Positions 44,040-55,950 of a DNA stretch of 64,000 nt are shown here, one piece after another (positions within the stretch are counted from its first letter, which is position 1; each line of letters begins with the position of its first letter). The notes below the pieces were generated by a model. That model saw only the letters and a list, made by a program, of their open reading frames with translations. It searched no databases and was not told where the DNA came from. Position numbers and translations under genes: made by a program. Source of the DNA: Imbricaverruca yamaguchii (lineage: Eukaryota > Arthropoda > Thecostraca > Neoverrucidae); assembly GCA_034440575.1 (NCBI GenBank), contig JAOTOL010001191.1, positions 124,001-188,000 on the forward strand. Direction: 5' to 3'.

Positions 44040-46540
44040 TGAGGATTTGACCGGAAAGACGGTGCGGGATAACAATAAGAACCTGCGTATGTGTGTGATA
44101 CAACATCGTGCCATTCGTATCGGCCCAAAAATTCAACTCAATATCTTTTTTTCTGTTGTGGTTTGGTCACCGACAACAAATCGATTGCACCCATTACGGG
44201 CGTATGAGGTTCATGGGGTGTGGAAATCTGCTGAAGTGTGCGGGTTAAGATTCCCTAGAATCTCTAGGCCCCACCCGACCATGCTGTATGACTGAGCCGC
44301 TGATATAATATTTGGAATATGCAATCGCTATGAAATCATATTCGTGGTTTGACAAAAAAATGCATCGTTTTCATGAGTTTCAATGTCTACACTTTTTAAC
44401 GAAGCTATCTTCACGACGCCGTCATATCCCATATCTATGTGAGTTGTTACGAACATTATCATGCACAAAATGACCAAACGATATGACGTAGGCCCGCAAA
44501 TTACATACCTGCATCGCAGCCAACCCCCGCTGGAAGTGCTGCTTTCAACTTTTACAAAGCGTCTGTCGCCGCGTTCTTTTCTTGTACACCGCTTCCACCT
44601 TCACCCCTTATCCGAGCCAGCTCGTTCCACATCTGGGAAAGATCAAGTACTATGACACACCCTTCCTTTGCACCTGAGCACTGCAACATGGTCATATTCC
44701 ACGTCCCACAACTAATTACTAAATAGCCGTCCTCAGCTAGGGTGTATGCAAACGATCGTATCCTTTGAATGCATCAGTGGTCAAGGCTTAATACAAGGGA
44801 GGGACAGATGGAGCGGTCGCCCTTTGGAGCAAAAAAAGAGCAATATTATAATTTGGGTTTAATAATTTCCATTTTGGAGCCCTTTTCATACAAGAAATGT
44901 GGTCTCTTTTCGAAATTGCACGCTAACTTGGCAGCGAGAAATGGGACCTTGGTGTCCTTTGAGCCAAATTTGGCGCCATACAAATCCCGCACAATGCATT
45001 TCGTGTTAGAAGCATCTGGTGTAGCTACGCCTTCAGACGCTAGACTTCTCCAGCACGGATCCGTCTAACTCCCTTGGAAGTTCCTCCCATATTTCAATGA
45101 ACATATACCTGGAGCTACGGGATGAAACCTTCTCTGATAACCGTTGATAGAAGCGCCTAGAGCGCACCTCAAGTGACAAATCCATACCAACGCTAATTAT
45201 CTATGATAATAACCGTGGTGAAGTTGCGTTTTAAGTTCCACGGATAATAATGCACCTGATTTAGCCATGAATTCCTCATAAGTATGCAAAGTTTCAATCG
45301 AAATTCATCGTGATTGATATTGCATACCAGGCCAAAGGTGAAATGTGTGTAGAACAAATTTAGAAACTGTCAAATTCATCGCCAATTTACAAATTACTAT
45401 TCACATCGAATGGCCAATACAGTAAGCGTGCATATATTTTCAATATTGTGACATGTACATTTCGCTTTAGACTCCTAGACAAAGTGACCGCCTAGGTTAA
45501 GCGTGTAAATTCGCATTTTAAATGTTAGAGATGCCCAAAATGTTGGAAGCTCGACATTCCTAGTACGAAACTACACGTTTAAATCATATCCAGGGACTAA
45601 AACGATCATAGAATGCTCAAACACAAGATAAGGCCATCCGAGACCACCCTATATCAACTTTGGTCATGAACTAAGGGCACCATTGACATATCAATGTGCC
45701 TGCCTGTCTAATCGCAAATCAGTGCAAAATATCCAACATTGCCTATTGTGCATCAATATTGCGCGGCAAGTAGCAAATAACGCCAATTTGTTGAAATCAG
45801 ACTGAATGCGGTCATTCTCATGACGTCGCATCTCCATGTCCCACAATCATCTCGTTTCGTATTCACTAATTCGTGCAAATGGCCCCACTACATAAATCAT
45901 CATCGCATCATTTTTGACAAGTCATGAGGTCTCTGCGCTGAAGGGAGCTAACCCGAGGATTGCCTACCGCTATTTCTGACGAGCGGATACAAATTTTCAC
46001 TTCCACGTATTGTTCTAGTCGGTTACTTATTCAGATTTATGGTGGGTGGATCCCGACGGAATCATATTATATTCACAACAAGGCTATACATAGCATATAT
46101 TATTGAATAGTCCAACGTAGCCAGGGCATCAGAATTATTTGTGCTAACAAAGTGCATATGTAACTAAGAAGCGTACATCATGTATAAAGATAAACAACGT
46201 ACGACTACGTTGAAAGATGGGTGGCACTCGTGGTGATGGTGGTGGATTCGTGCTTCAGGGCATCCCGACTACCTTAAGTCACTTTTAGCCCATACGAAAG
46301 GTGGTGGGCTAACGGCATTGTGTCCATCCCTAGCATACACCGTACACCGTGTTAGCGGCATCCACACGTATCTAACACGACAATCAATGCAGATATCGAA
46401 ACAAAGGCTACCATGTGAAGCAAAACGATGACATCTTTAAGCCGAATGGAGGCCACATATTGGGTCATCCCATGTGAACCAATACTGAAATTATTTGATA
46501 AGTTAATAAATTTATTACAAACACTATCAATATACAGCTA
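44040..46540. other. No gene recognised (possible intron of minus-strand gene)
   Basis: About 2.5 kb. A splice-bounded segment at 44509-44632 (minus) has stops in all frames, so I do not call it an exon. Other frames lack motifs. Confidence 0.35.
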
Positions 46541-46545
46541 CCTAC

Positions 46546-46653
46546 GACATGCTCGTTGAAGAACCGTGGATAGCAGCTCATCAGTTCTTTCATGCTGCCT
46601 CCCATGACTATACTGCGCCGGTCGTTCAGAGTGGCGTCCATAGAGCAGACCAG
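46546..46653 (-). CDS. 36-codon exon of an unidentified host gene
   Basis: Minus strand, 108 bp, phase 0 at both ends. The acceptor is TTACTTGCAG and the donor GTAGGT. The translation is LVCSMDATLNDRRSIVMGGS then MKELMSCYPRFFNEHV. The pattern (M-x-T-x-xx-RR-x-I ... v-x-E-l-x-x-x-Y-P-x-f) recalls the segment MxxTFxxRRxxI...YPxL in uncharacterised SAM-domain-linked animal proteins, but I cannot name it. It follows the exon at 47052-47177 on the same strand in the same phase. Confidence 0.55.
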
Positions 46654-46659
46654 CTGCAA

Positions 46660-47050
46660 GTAATGGAATGTGTAAAATGGTCATGCATCCATGGTCAAAC
46701 CACATCCGGGACATACACATGTGTACGGCTTCACCTCATGCTAAATTCGAAGTGTAATGCTACCTTCATGCATAATTCGATCATGAAACACAGAGCCATC
46801 TAGCATAATTAATTGGAACGTAGCAATTCATACAAATACATCGGATGGGTTATGGCATGAAGACACTGTTGATGTGTCGACAGTCGACGTGCTATTTATG
46901 TGGAAGGATTGAAGGATGAAGAGTTTGGAATGCACGGTGGTTACAACTTTGCAGAGGGAAACTGTGGCCTTTCCGCTGGACGTGTAAAAGGCCGTTACAA
47001 GATCTTTCATTAATGCAACATCATTCAACATAAGTTTCAAGCACGAGTTA
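46660..47050. other. Probable intron between the two phase-0 exons
   Basis: About 400 bp between the donor GTAACT (47051-47046) and the acceptor CAG at 46656-46654, minus strand. No other feature is seen. Confidence 0.4.
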
Positions 47051-47051
47051 C

Positions 47052-47177
47052 CTCTTCGGCCGTAATGTTGCCCTTCATGGCGGCAACATAGCGTTGCGTG
47101 CAGACGACGTCCTCGATGGTCTTAGTCGGTGCGTAGTTCGGCAGCCAGAAAGCTTTCTTTTTTAAATTACTTCGGGG
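47052..47177 (-). CDS. 42-codon exon of the same unidentified host gene
   Basis: Minus strand, 126 bp, phase 0 at both ends. The acceptor is CTGTTGCAG and the donor GAG|GTAACT. The translation is PRSNLKKKAFWLPNYAPTKT then IEDVVCTQRYVAAMKGNITAEE. Codon use is GC-richer at third positions than the neighbourhood, as expected for real coding DNA. It joins in frame to the 36-codon exon at 46546-46653. Protein family unknown; the WLPxY...E...MxxTxxxRR order across both exons hints at an uncharacterised animal family. Confidence 0.55.
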
Positions 47178-47179
47178 CT

Positions 47180-47905
47180 GCAACAGCGACGTCCCTTGTT
47201 GCGACACTTGTTGATGAGTGGGTCCCTAATCAGCTTCTATGAATGAAAGGGGTATTTCGCACATAGCTAACGGTGGACACTGAGACTTGGGTTTACTATC
47301 GCACAGCCATGAATAAGGCTGGTCCAAGATCTGAACACTGTTTTCTAAATGGACGCAGCCAGTTGAAAACGTTCAAGCATATAATAACATAAAATGTATA
47401 ACATTAGCTAGTTATCTGTGCTTCAGGGCGCATCAACTTCATTCGTCAGCCAGGGTTGGAAAAGGAGACCGTTTCTTGATTTTCGGCACGAAGAACATCC
47501 GGGAAATTCTCATCTTGTTTTTCGCATTTGGAGACCAAGGCCTGCTGTTTTACCATGAACTGCTTTGTGGTATTGTTAAATATTCACTGTGAAGTGCAAA
47601 TTGATATTCCAATGTCACATTTCAGTACAAATATTCTTTCAGCATTCGGTTACACAAGAATTGTCTCTTCTACATCCAGAACTACAAAGCACAAGTTCAA
47701 CCCTGGTTCAATTGATCTCGGGTTGGCTTTCGGTGCGGACGTGTATCGGACTGTGGCAAAAGTGACGTGCGTTTAGCCAGGAGTTAGCACCGTTTTGCTT
47801 ATATTAGTTTATTTTGGAGAAGTTTAAAACTTAGGCTTTGCAGACTATCATTGCTACTTTGTACTAGATCTGAGCAACTCAAATTAACTTGAGGACTAAA
47901 AATTA
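47180..47905. other. No gene recognised
   Basis: Upstream of the two-exon gene on its strand. No further exon was identified. Confidence 0.3.
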
Positions 47906-47909
47906 GGGG

Positions 47910-48730
47910 TGCCATGGAGGATATAAGTAGACTGGTAAGGGAAGCTATGATGAAATTTGAAAGAGATTAGGAGTGAGATGGATGATGTAAAAGGTGATAA
48001 CCAAAAGATCAAAGGTGAGTTGAAACTACTACTGGAGGAAAACCAAAAAATTAAAAAAGAATTGATGGATACAAACTCTCATTTGGATGATCTTGAGCAA
48101 TATACCAGGAAGGACTCGCTGATTCTTGGAGGGGGAGGATTTCCAACTGTCCCCCGACACATTTGAAGACCCTGAAAAAAACTAGAGAAATCACAAAAAA
48201 AAATTAAGGAAAAGCTTGGTGTAGACCTGAAAGGAGCCATCTGTGCATGCAATCGCTTGAGGCAAAACAGAAGAGTGATCATTAAGTTCCAGGATCTGGA
48301 TGACAGAAATGCAGTTTATGATGCAAAATTTAGTCAGAAAGGTGAACTGAGATCTAAAATTATTGTCCATGGAAATCTGACAGCTAAATGTGCTAGCCAG
48401 ATTCAAGTTTTAGGCAATCTCTGGGAAGCAAATTTGATAGCAAATTGCCATACAAAAAAATGGGAACATCTTGGCTAGGAAAATCAAAGAACAAAAATAT
48501 ACACAAATTCACCCCAACATGGCCAAGGATGAAATAATGCAGGCCACTGAAAATGCACCTTTGAAGCAACACTCAGTACACCAACAATCCAGTCGGTCTG
48601 ATGGCATTCCAGCAGGCCATAAAGTTCAGAAGGTAAATCTGGATGAATTTGTAATCAGAACTACTAGGAGTGGAGCAGCCAAAGGAGCTAGGGGTCGAGG
48701 AAGGGATGCAAACAGTGATCAGTGATAAAG
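47910..48730 (+). pseudogene. CR1-like LINE ORF1 (coiled coil plus nucleic-acid-binding part)
   Basis: A frame from 47957 gives a charged coiled coil (residues 1-50, heptads of Lys/Glu/Leu) ending DLEQYTRKDSLIL, a block typical of LINE ORF1 proteins of this group. After frame changes it continues ICACNRLRQNRRVIIKFQDL then NAVYDAKFSQKGEL, an RNA-binding-fold part, and a basic C-terminus (GAAKGARGRGRDA) ending at 48725. Two frameshifts, near 48150 and 48470, break it. The role in the intact element would be binding the LINE RNA. Confidence 0.65.
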
Positions 48731-48924
48731 AAGCATATGCTTTCTCCATAAAATGGAACATAAAATTTGTGGATGGACTTACGAGAGTGTGTAATAACTT
48801 TGCATCAACATACCAATGAGTTGGATGGCGCATTCTGACCTGAAGCATTCCATGCTGATTATTGAGTCACAGCAGCTTTTGTGGAAGAAGTTTAGACCCA
48901 CAAGCAATGAATTGAAGCAAAGCA

Positions 48925-49290
48925 GAGGGCTACAAAAATGGTTAATGGCATAAGCAACATGGCATATGAGGAATGATTGAAGAAATTGAATATGTTTTCA
49001 CTAAGATATGGAAGGTTGAGAGGAGATCTCATCGAGGTCTTTAAATTTGTCCATGGTCTGGAGAGGGGATACCTTGGGGAAATGTTTGAGTTTAACAGAA
49101 ATGATGCAATTAGAGGTCATAAATTCATTCAAAATTCAAAATTAAAGTTAACTACAGCAGAAAAAGGTTAAGGCAAACTTTCTTCACCAACAGGGTAGTA
49201 GAACACTGGAACCAGCTGCCAGAAAACATCGTCAGTAGCAGCACATTGAACATCTTTAAAAGCAGCATAGACAATCATTATAAGAATAGA
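48925..49290 (+). pseudogene. CR1 ORF2 C-terminal fragment
   Basis: Translation in broken frames shows KKLNMFSLRYGRLRGDLIEV then FKFVHGLERGYLGEMFEFNR, and then FFTNRVVEHWNQLPENIV, the C-terminal domain of CR1 ORF2. It has a stop (TGA) early in place of an Arg codon and a 10-bp insertion near 49130 relative to the right-edge copy. Confidence 0.75.
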
Positions 49291-49439
49291 GGGCTTGTTT
49301 TTCAGTATTAGAGGGAGGGCTGATTGACAGATTTGGTGGGCAACTGGTTCAGTGTAGAGGGTGCAACCAAGAAGGGCCCTTGTGGCTCATAGTTGCACTC
49401 ATCTTTTATGTCTTTATGTCTTTATGTCTAATTATTCCA

Positions 49440-50570
49440 AAGACACCCCTGGCCATATTCCCATTCATACTGCCATTGTGCTATTGGTATGATGTGGGTT
49501 TATGGGAGTGAATGTGTGTGTGCTTGAAGTATGAAACCTGAAATGGTTTGCTTCCATGAAGCTTTTTAAACCTGCGGCATCGGGGGTGCCAGTGCAAAAC
49601 TCCTGAGCACATTGTCAAATTATGGAGGAATAAACATCTGAGAGATGAAGGTCAAACAAACAACAAATGCTTAGTGGCGCCCACTGCACAAGCTTAGCCA
49701 CATATAGATACATATTGTACCTGCCTGCCAAAGCTGTCTGTTTCAAATCTGAGCAGGCTTGTATTGGAGTTATGGATGTGCCATCTGTATTCCGTATTTT
49801 ATTGAGGTATTATTTGTATGCTTGTTTTCCTTTTGGGAAGTTGTATGCACACATCTTTGGTCCATGCATACAAAATTGAACCATTCCGGAGTATGATATG
49901 TGTAGATATTTCTGATCATTTGTATGCCACTCACCTTACCCCTTTCACCTGGTTGCAACTAAATTTAGCTATGATATCTTCAGTGGTATCAATATATCAG
50001 CTGATGTAAAATGAATATAAATTAATGATGCCTTTGACTTCTTTTCTGAATGCCCACTGGACATCTCTTCTGTTTTTTCATTATCTTGGTGCCTGCATGA
50101 ATGCCCAGTTGCCATATGCTATACAGGGTCTATAGGCCACTACCCACCCTGGAACTACTCGATAACCATGAATGGTCGTGAGTACACATGTTTGTTTACC
50201 GGGTAGGAGGCGGCCATGATTTTTGGTAGTGAGCTTAGATAATGTGTAACAATTACATCGACAATACAAGTTTTATATTGAAGTAAAAAATATAATACTT
50301 TTTTAATCATCAATATTCCCACTACATAAGTTGCTAATCTAACTGCAGTGCATCACTGAGTACTCTAACTTTTTCAGATATTATTTAACTTAGTCATCAC
50401 GCAAGCAGCAGCTGATGCAATTATTTTGATAATGTTAGTACAATATATATATTCATATGTTTAGGTATCCATCTGTTCCTGGTGAATAAATGGAAAAAAT
50501 GTACCAACCCGTTTTGGGTATAGTACTAATTTATATGTAGCTTAATTAAATATACTGAATTAGCAGAATT
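49440..50570. other. No gene recognised
   Basis: About 1.1 kb AT-rich; no motif found. Confidence 0.35.
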
Positions 50571-50630
50571 TCTGTTCTGGCATCCCTGATTTTTTGGGTC
50601 CCCAAGGACAGGACACGTTCTTGTCTGAAG

Positions 50631-51962
50631 TTGGTTGGTGGTTTGTGGTGGGGGCTGGTGCAAGGTATTATTGGGATGGATATACTGCAAATTGAAGCGA
50701 ACCAAGATAATTTAGGAAGATACTTACAAGACGAGTTTGGGGATGATTTCTCAGATCATGAACATATTATAGCCAATTGTAACTACACACTTCCAAACTC
50801 TCTATGTTTGGAGTGGCGAGAAGGTTTTTCTATAATACATTTTAATGCTAGATCCATTAAGAATAAATTTGATGATATACAAGTTATCCTAGCTACCACT
50901 GGTATCAAATGGTCAGTGACATGCATATCTGAAACATAGCTGAAGAAGGATACTGAAAAATACTTTGAAATTAACAATTACACTATGTTTGCATCTAGTC
51001 GTTGTTACAGGGAGGGTGTGGGTTCAGCAATGTATGTTTGCAAATCCTATGTAGCAAAACGCATTAATATTATTGAAAGCAACCTCATTGAAGCCTCATT
51101 TGTTGAAGTAAGCCTTGGAAATGAAAACAAAAATAAATCCATAATAATTTGCCAGATGTACCGTCCCCCATGTTCCTCATACAGTGATTTCCATAGCATG
51201 TTTGATGGATTACCAGACAACCTAGAAAGCAAAGGAAAACTTACTATCATAACAGGACACTTCAACTATAACTTACTGAATATCAGAAATGATAGAAACA
51301 GTAAAGCCTTCCTAAACTTGCTCGCATCTTATGGATTTTGGCCTACCATAACAAAGGCCACCCGTATACATAGTTTTGGTATGACATTGCTCGACAATAT
51401 ATTTATAAATGATCTTTCCTATATCTGCTCTTCTGGGATATTGCTTGAAGACTTATCACATCATCTTCTCATTTTTATGACTTTAACTTTAGATAAAAAC
51501 CAAACTTCAACAAAAGGTAATAGAACAGCATTTGATTACAATCAGGTGGGTAAACTAAACGATTATTTGGCGTTCGCATTGCACAATTTTGATAACAACA
51601 CTGATGCTAATATTGCATGCTCTCAGCTGATTGAAGCATATATACATTGCATGAAGGTTTGCACTAAAACATCTACCCACAGTAGAAGGAGAACTCCTAT
51701 AAAACCATGGATTATTGCAGGAATATTGTGCTCCATAAACAAAAACAAACAAAAAATGTACAAGAAGTACATACAAAGTCAAAGCATACAAAATGAATTG
51801 GAGTATAAACAGCATAGAAACATTCTAGTTCATATTTTGAGATGCAAAAAAACTGTACTATCAAACAGCATTATGTTGCAATCAGCAGGATGGACAAAAA
51901 AACATGGAATATCCCAAATGAACAGATCAATAGGAAAAAAAAACCAGATTAAAACTTCCTGA
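50631..51962 (+). pseudogene. LINE-C ORF2 endonuclease, catalytic residues lost
   Basis: The N-terminal frame (50631-50939) has SIIHFNARSIKNKFDDIQ and CISET, then a TAG in place of the usual tryptophan. The same frame continues through 51962 with IICQMYRPPCSSYSDF, then TIITGHFNYNLL where the family has GDFN, and DLSHHLLIF where it has SDH. Both active-site aspartates are histidine here. Length and order are otherwise canonical for an endonuclease of the exonuclease III-like fold. Confidence 0.8.
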
Positions 51963-51963
51963 T

Positions 51964-52622
51964 ATGTCAGTAGATGAAGATGGCAATAAATATGACATGA
52001 ATTGTGGACCTAATGCATTTAATACTTTCTTTGTCTCTGTTGGAGAGAGAATGGAACAAAAGATAGATTTGATAGAAAAAGATCCAATTGAATATATAGC
52101 TGAACCTACCTATGCAAGGTTTTCTGATCATATAAGTACAAGTGAAATTCAAGTAGAATCAACTATTAAGAACATTAAATCTGTTGTAGGTGGCATAGAC
52201 GGAATCAGCACAAAAATATTAATGCTTACCTATAAAAGTATATTGAAGCAGATTACCCACCTATTTTATCTTTGTCTGCATGGTGGAATATTTCCTGATG
52301 ATTTAAAGAAAGCAGTTGTTGCACCTGTTTTCAAGGCAGGAGAATATCACAAATTCATAAATTATAGACTTATATCTTTGCTCCCTATCTTTTCGAAACA
52401 AAATTTGAACAAAATATTGCATGCCTATCTTTCAGCATCCTTGGAACAAAATAATGTACTAAGCCCTTTCCCATTTGGCTTAAAAAAACCATAGTACATA
52501 CATGCCCCTTATGCATTTATATAATGAAATAACTAAGCCCATAGAAAATAAAGAAATTGTGTGTGGTTTATTTCTTGATTTGAAAAAAAAGGTTTTTGAC
52601 ACAGTTAGCACAGAGATATTAG
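51964..52622 (+). pseudogene. LINE-C reverse transcriptase, N-terminal part
   Basis: Frame 51964-52494 carries NAFNTFFVSVGERM, VGGIDGISTKIL, and YRLISLLPIFSKQNLNKIL (motif 2). Frame 52502-52622 carries the QT-like stretch then GLFLDLKKKVFDTVSTEI (motif A with the catalytic aspartate). A frame change between them near 52495 deletes the usual QxGFR block end. Interrupted at 52622 by the hAT element. Confidence 0.85.
52615..52622 (+). repeat. hAT target-site duplication, left copy
   Basis: GATATTAG, identical to 55943-55950. An exact 8-bp duplication is the hallmark of hAT insertion. Confidence 0.9.
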
Positions 52623-55600
52623 CAGTGTTGGATTTTCACTTCTCGGTCTTGGATTCGGAGTGTATAATTATTTGGCTTGCCAAAGTATGGAGTGTATAAT
52701 CTTGAGAAGTACTATGTTTAGGGGGTGTATAATTTCCCAGTTTGCCAAATTATGGGGTGTATGTTGAAGCACCAAGTAACGGAGTATATACATTTTATAT
52801 ATAACGAAGTGTATACATTTTGAAAAATGCAGCGATGTCTCCTGGAATGAAGAATAAAAAAACCCAGGGGCCTCGGTAGCTTAGATGGTGGAGCGTGGGA
52901 CTCGAATCTCGCGGCCGGCGGCATTTGCAGAGTCCACCCACGACCAATCGGTGTGATATAGGGTGGCAGCGCTATGCAACCTTGCGGTTGAATGCGTCGT
53001 AAAATAACCCGACAATTCTTCTTCCTCAAGAATAAAACGCCTTTAAGTCATTTGTTAGGTTCTTATCCCAGCGTCTCACAGACAACCAGATGAGGTCCAC
53101 CACACATCGTCGTCTGAAGTCATCCACGTTACGTGAATGACTTATAAGGCAACTTCCTGAGCAATGGTAGAGAAAATGATCACAATAGTATACTTAATCG
53201 ATGTCAACCAAGTTTATATATCAATACCTGCCACTCCTAGCATAGGTACCAACACCGCACAACTAATACAAATTCACAACATACCTCGAGAGCAGGACGT
53301 TCGTGCACCGCTGAGTCTAAAATGGGAGGGTCTAAAATGTTACTTCGGGATATGGGTCTGGCAATAGATAATGGTTCAAGGAAAGTTTTACTAAAACAAT
53401 CCGTCTAAAATATTTTATTCTCTCCACGATGAAATTCCTTTTTTTCAAATGAGAAAGCTGACAAAAAAATATTGAAGTCAATCCTTATTAATATTAAATG
53501 TATTTCAATGCACTTTTTAGTTCATGTCTGGAATGTTTAGTAGAAGCAAGGAATGCCTTGGAAGGATGAAAAGCGACTAGAAGGGCGGGCAAATTGCTGC
53601 TGTAAAACAAACTATCGTCACGGATGAGCGGAAATTAGCGTCTCATTTCGCGCCATGATTGCTATGAAATACCAAAAAATGAAAATAAGTTGGAGAAAAC
53701 CGTCAAGAGAATTACAGGGAATATTTTTCTCAATTAATAATAATCAGGACTGTGGGAAGAAATGAATCATTGGATCAGAATGAGGCTTATAAGAGTGTAG
53801 AGAATTAGGTCAACACACGTAAATCTGAATTTGTCCGGAGTGGGGAAACCTCGCGGTCGGAGTGGCATGAATGCAACTATTCCCGCTTGTTGATGAAATT
53901 CGGAAACAATATAAGTCATGAAATCGAAAGAAGGTGAAATTTCTGGTTCTATGGGTCTTCATTTCGGAGCAAAGTGTTAGCAGGTTTTAGGAACGTTTTG
54001 GTACCATTCAGGCAATTTTCATGGGGAAAATAATTACGATATCTTGTATGTATATCGCTCCTGACTGCTTAATAATATAAACATGAACGGTTGTATCCAT
54101 CCCAATTGATGCAGAACATATCATTATTCAAGGAACCAAGAAGAAATGCATTATCCATGGCTTGTTGTGGCAATGGTTCAAATAGCTCCGGCCGGAGTGG
54201 GAGATGGAGAGCGGTGAACTCATTGAATCCAAGAACGCGGTCGGGCTGGTGAAGGTGAATTCCTATATTTGGTTAGCGGAGCGTAGTTGTTTTTTTATTC
54301 AACGAAGGATTTTCTTTAAAGCTCTGCGCTGCTATCCGGATGGAATTGACTGCGTGTCTGGCTCGAGGTATGAGAGGTTGTATTATCTGACTATGTAGGT
54401 ACCTACCTATTTACCTATATCAAATATCTTCGCGGTAATTCGAGTTATTGATTTGGATAAACCAAAGCTGTAAGCTTGTGTTGTGTGACGGAATATCTTC
54501 AGATAATACAAGGAGCAGGACATGATAATATTAATTCCTGCGATGTTTTGACGACAAGCGTAGAAATGAACAAAACTGATTGCTTTGCTTTTGTCTGGAA
54601 CATCTTGTTTTCACTTACCACATTTTGAAGCGTGAATGTTTTTCTTTCAAAATGGGGGTTGGGCCTCTTCAGTGCACATCGACTGCAGATGTTATATATA
54701 TGCATGCATTCAAGCATTATTTGTGCATTCATGAAATGTTCAGGAATTATTAGGTGCATCCTGTCCCCATTCTCCATTGAATACCGTTATACTTTTAACA
54801 TTTCTGGCCTGTGACTTTCTGAATGGACAAATTTGCAGTTTAAGGTGATTTGATTTCTTGAAATTTATTTTTTGTGCAATGATTATGAATGTGTTCATAA
54901 TGTAGGTACTTACATGATGTGACGGCACGTTTTTTTTGGCAAGTGCAGTTGGGTAGCAAAATGACACCAAAAAAGTGGCTCGGGTTTGGTTGGGAAATAT
55001 AACATGAAATGTGATGTTAAAAATGAAGAAAAAGCTGCAGCCTAACTGGATGCAAGAAAGCATTTTTTAAATAAAAATCTAAGCAATTTTTTCCTTTAAC
55101 AAAGTAAAAGTAAATGTCCTATTCTAACCAAACAGCCTATGCTAGCCCTAGTGTTCTTTAAAATTCAAAAACTTTTTTTTTATAATCCTGAATGATTCCG
55201 AAAGGAACTTGATAAATGGATAACTTACAAAAAAAATAATATAGCATAACTTAGCCAAACCCAATGCCTTTGTATGCTTCATGGAGGCAAAATGTGTGTA
55301 AAACATGTGTAGAAAAGTAATAGCGCCCATGACAATTCTTATGCTGTAGCAAAACATGGCTCACCCACCAGTATTTTGGAGATTTGGGGGAAGTGCTACA
55401 CTTTTCACATGAATGCACATGAATTTCACATGAATGCATTGGTGGCTGTTTATTAATTCACCTGCACCTCACCAGAAATCGCACATGCACAAATGGAATG
55501 TTATGGAATGATATGGAAGATGGAATGTTGTGAAATATGGAATGTTCAGTGGCATTAAGATCATATTCAGACTGCAGTGATCCATATTTTGTCATCCATT

Positions 55601-55942
55601 GACATATGTTGTACTTGTGCATGCTAGCAAACTGATATTTTTCCAATCTGGCTGGCATCTCATTTTAGGCTCCACTCCTGCCTCCTCTTGGAATGTGCCT
55701 ACAGATGACCCGAAATAACAAATGTGTATTATCATCAATTATACTGGAAACTTCATGTGGTTGGGGACCCAGTATGACTGAATCTTCCTCTCCACCCAAG
55801 TTATCTCTATTGTATAATGACATCTAGCTGTCTTGCTAGTTAAGTATGTCGTCATCCAGCAATGCAAGGAGTGTATTTTTTCCGGAGTGTATAATTCTTT
55901 GGATTGCAAAAGTTCCAAAAAAGGGCCACTTTTCCAAAGCTG
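52623..55942. mobile_element. hAT element, 3,320 bp, non-autonomous
   Basis: It begins CAGTGTTGGA and ends TCCAAAGCTG, inverted at 8 of 10 positions, with perfect GATATTAG duplications on both sides. Subterminal regions repeat GGAGTGTATAATT and TTTGGxTTGCxAAA motifs (52657-52760 left, 55880-55915 right), candidate transposase-binding repeats. I find no transposase domain; the longest frames are under 110 codons. It contains a SINE at 52870-53029. Confidence 0.9.
52870..53029 (+). mobile_element. tRNA-derived SINE (family 2), plus copy
   Basis: GGCCTCGGTAGCTTAGATGG forms an A box, followed by a shortened B-box region (CTCGAATCTCG). The body TCCACCCACGACCAATCGGTGTGA then ATGCAACCTTGCGGTTGAATGCGTC matches a minus-strand copy at 59010-58850. 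It is inserted inside the hAT element. Confidence 0.65.
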
Positions 55943-55950
55943 GATATTAG
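55943..55950 (+). repeat. hAT target-site duplication, right copy
   Basis: GATATTAG, identical to 52615-52622. Confidence 0.9.

Larger units (their letters stand above)
47910..49435 (+). mobile_element. CR1-like LINE, internally deleted (ORF1 plus 3' end)
   Basis: An ORF1 region (47910-48730) is followed within 200 bp by the last part of ORF2 and a 3' UTR (48925-49435). The 3' part is closely similar to the end of the right-edge CR1 (63640-64000), for example FFTNRVVEHWNQLPENIVSS. The tail is an octamer repeat TATGTCTT (about 49403-49430), in the style of CR1 3' ends. Almost all of the endonuclease and RT is missing. Confidence 0.75.

Noticed and set aside
44509..44632. Exon with good acceptor (TTTCCCAG) and donor (CAG|GTATGT), minus strand
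   Set aside because: All three frames contain stops; at best a decayed exon (one frame starts MWNELARIRG).
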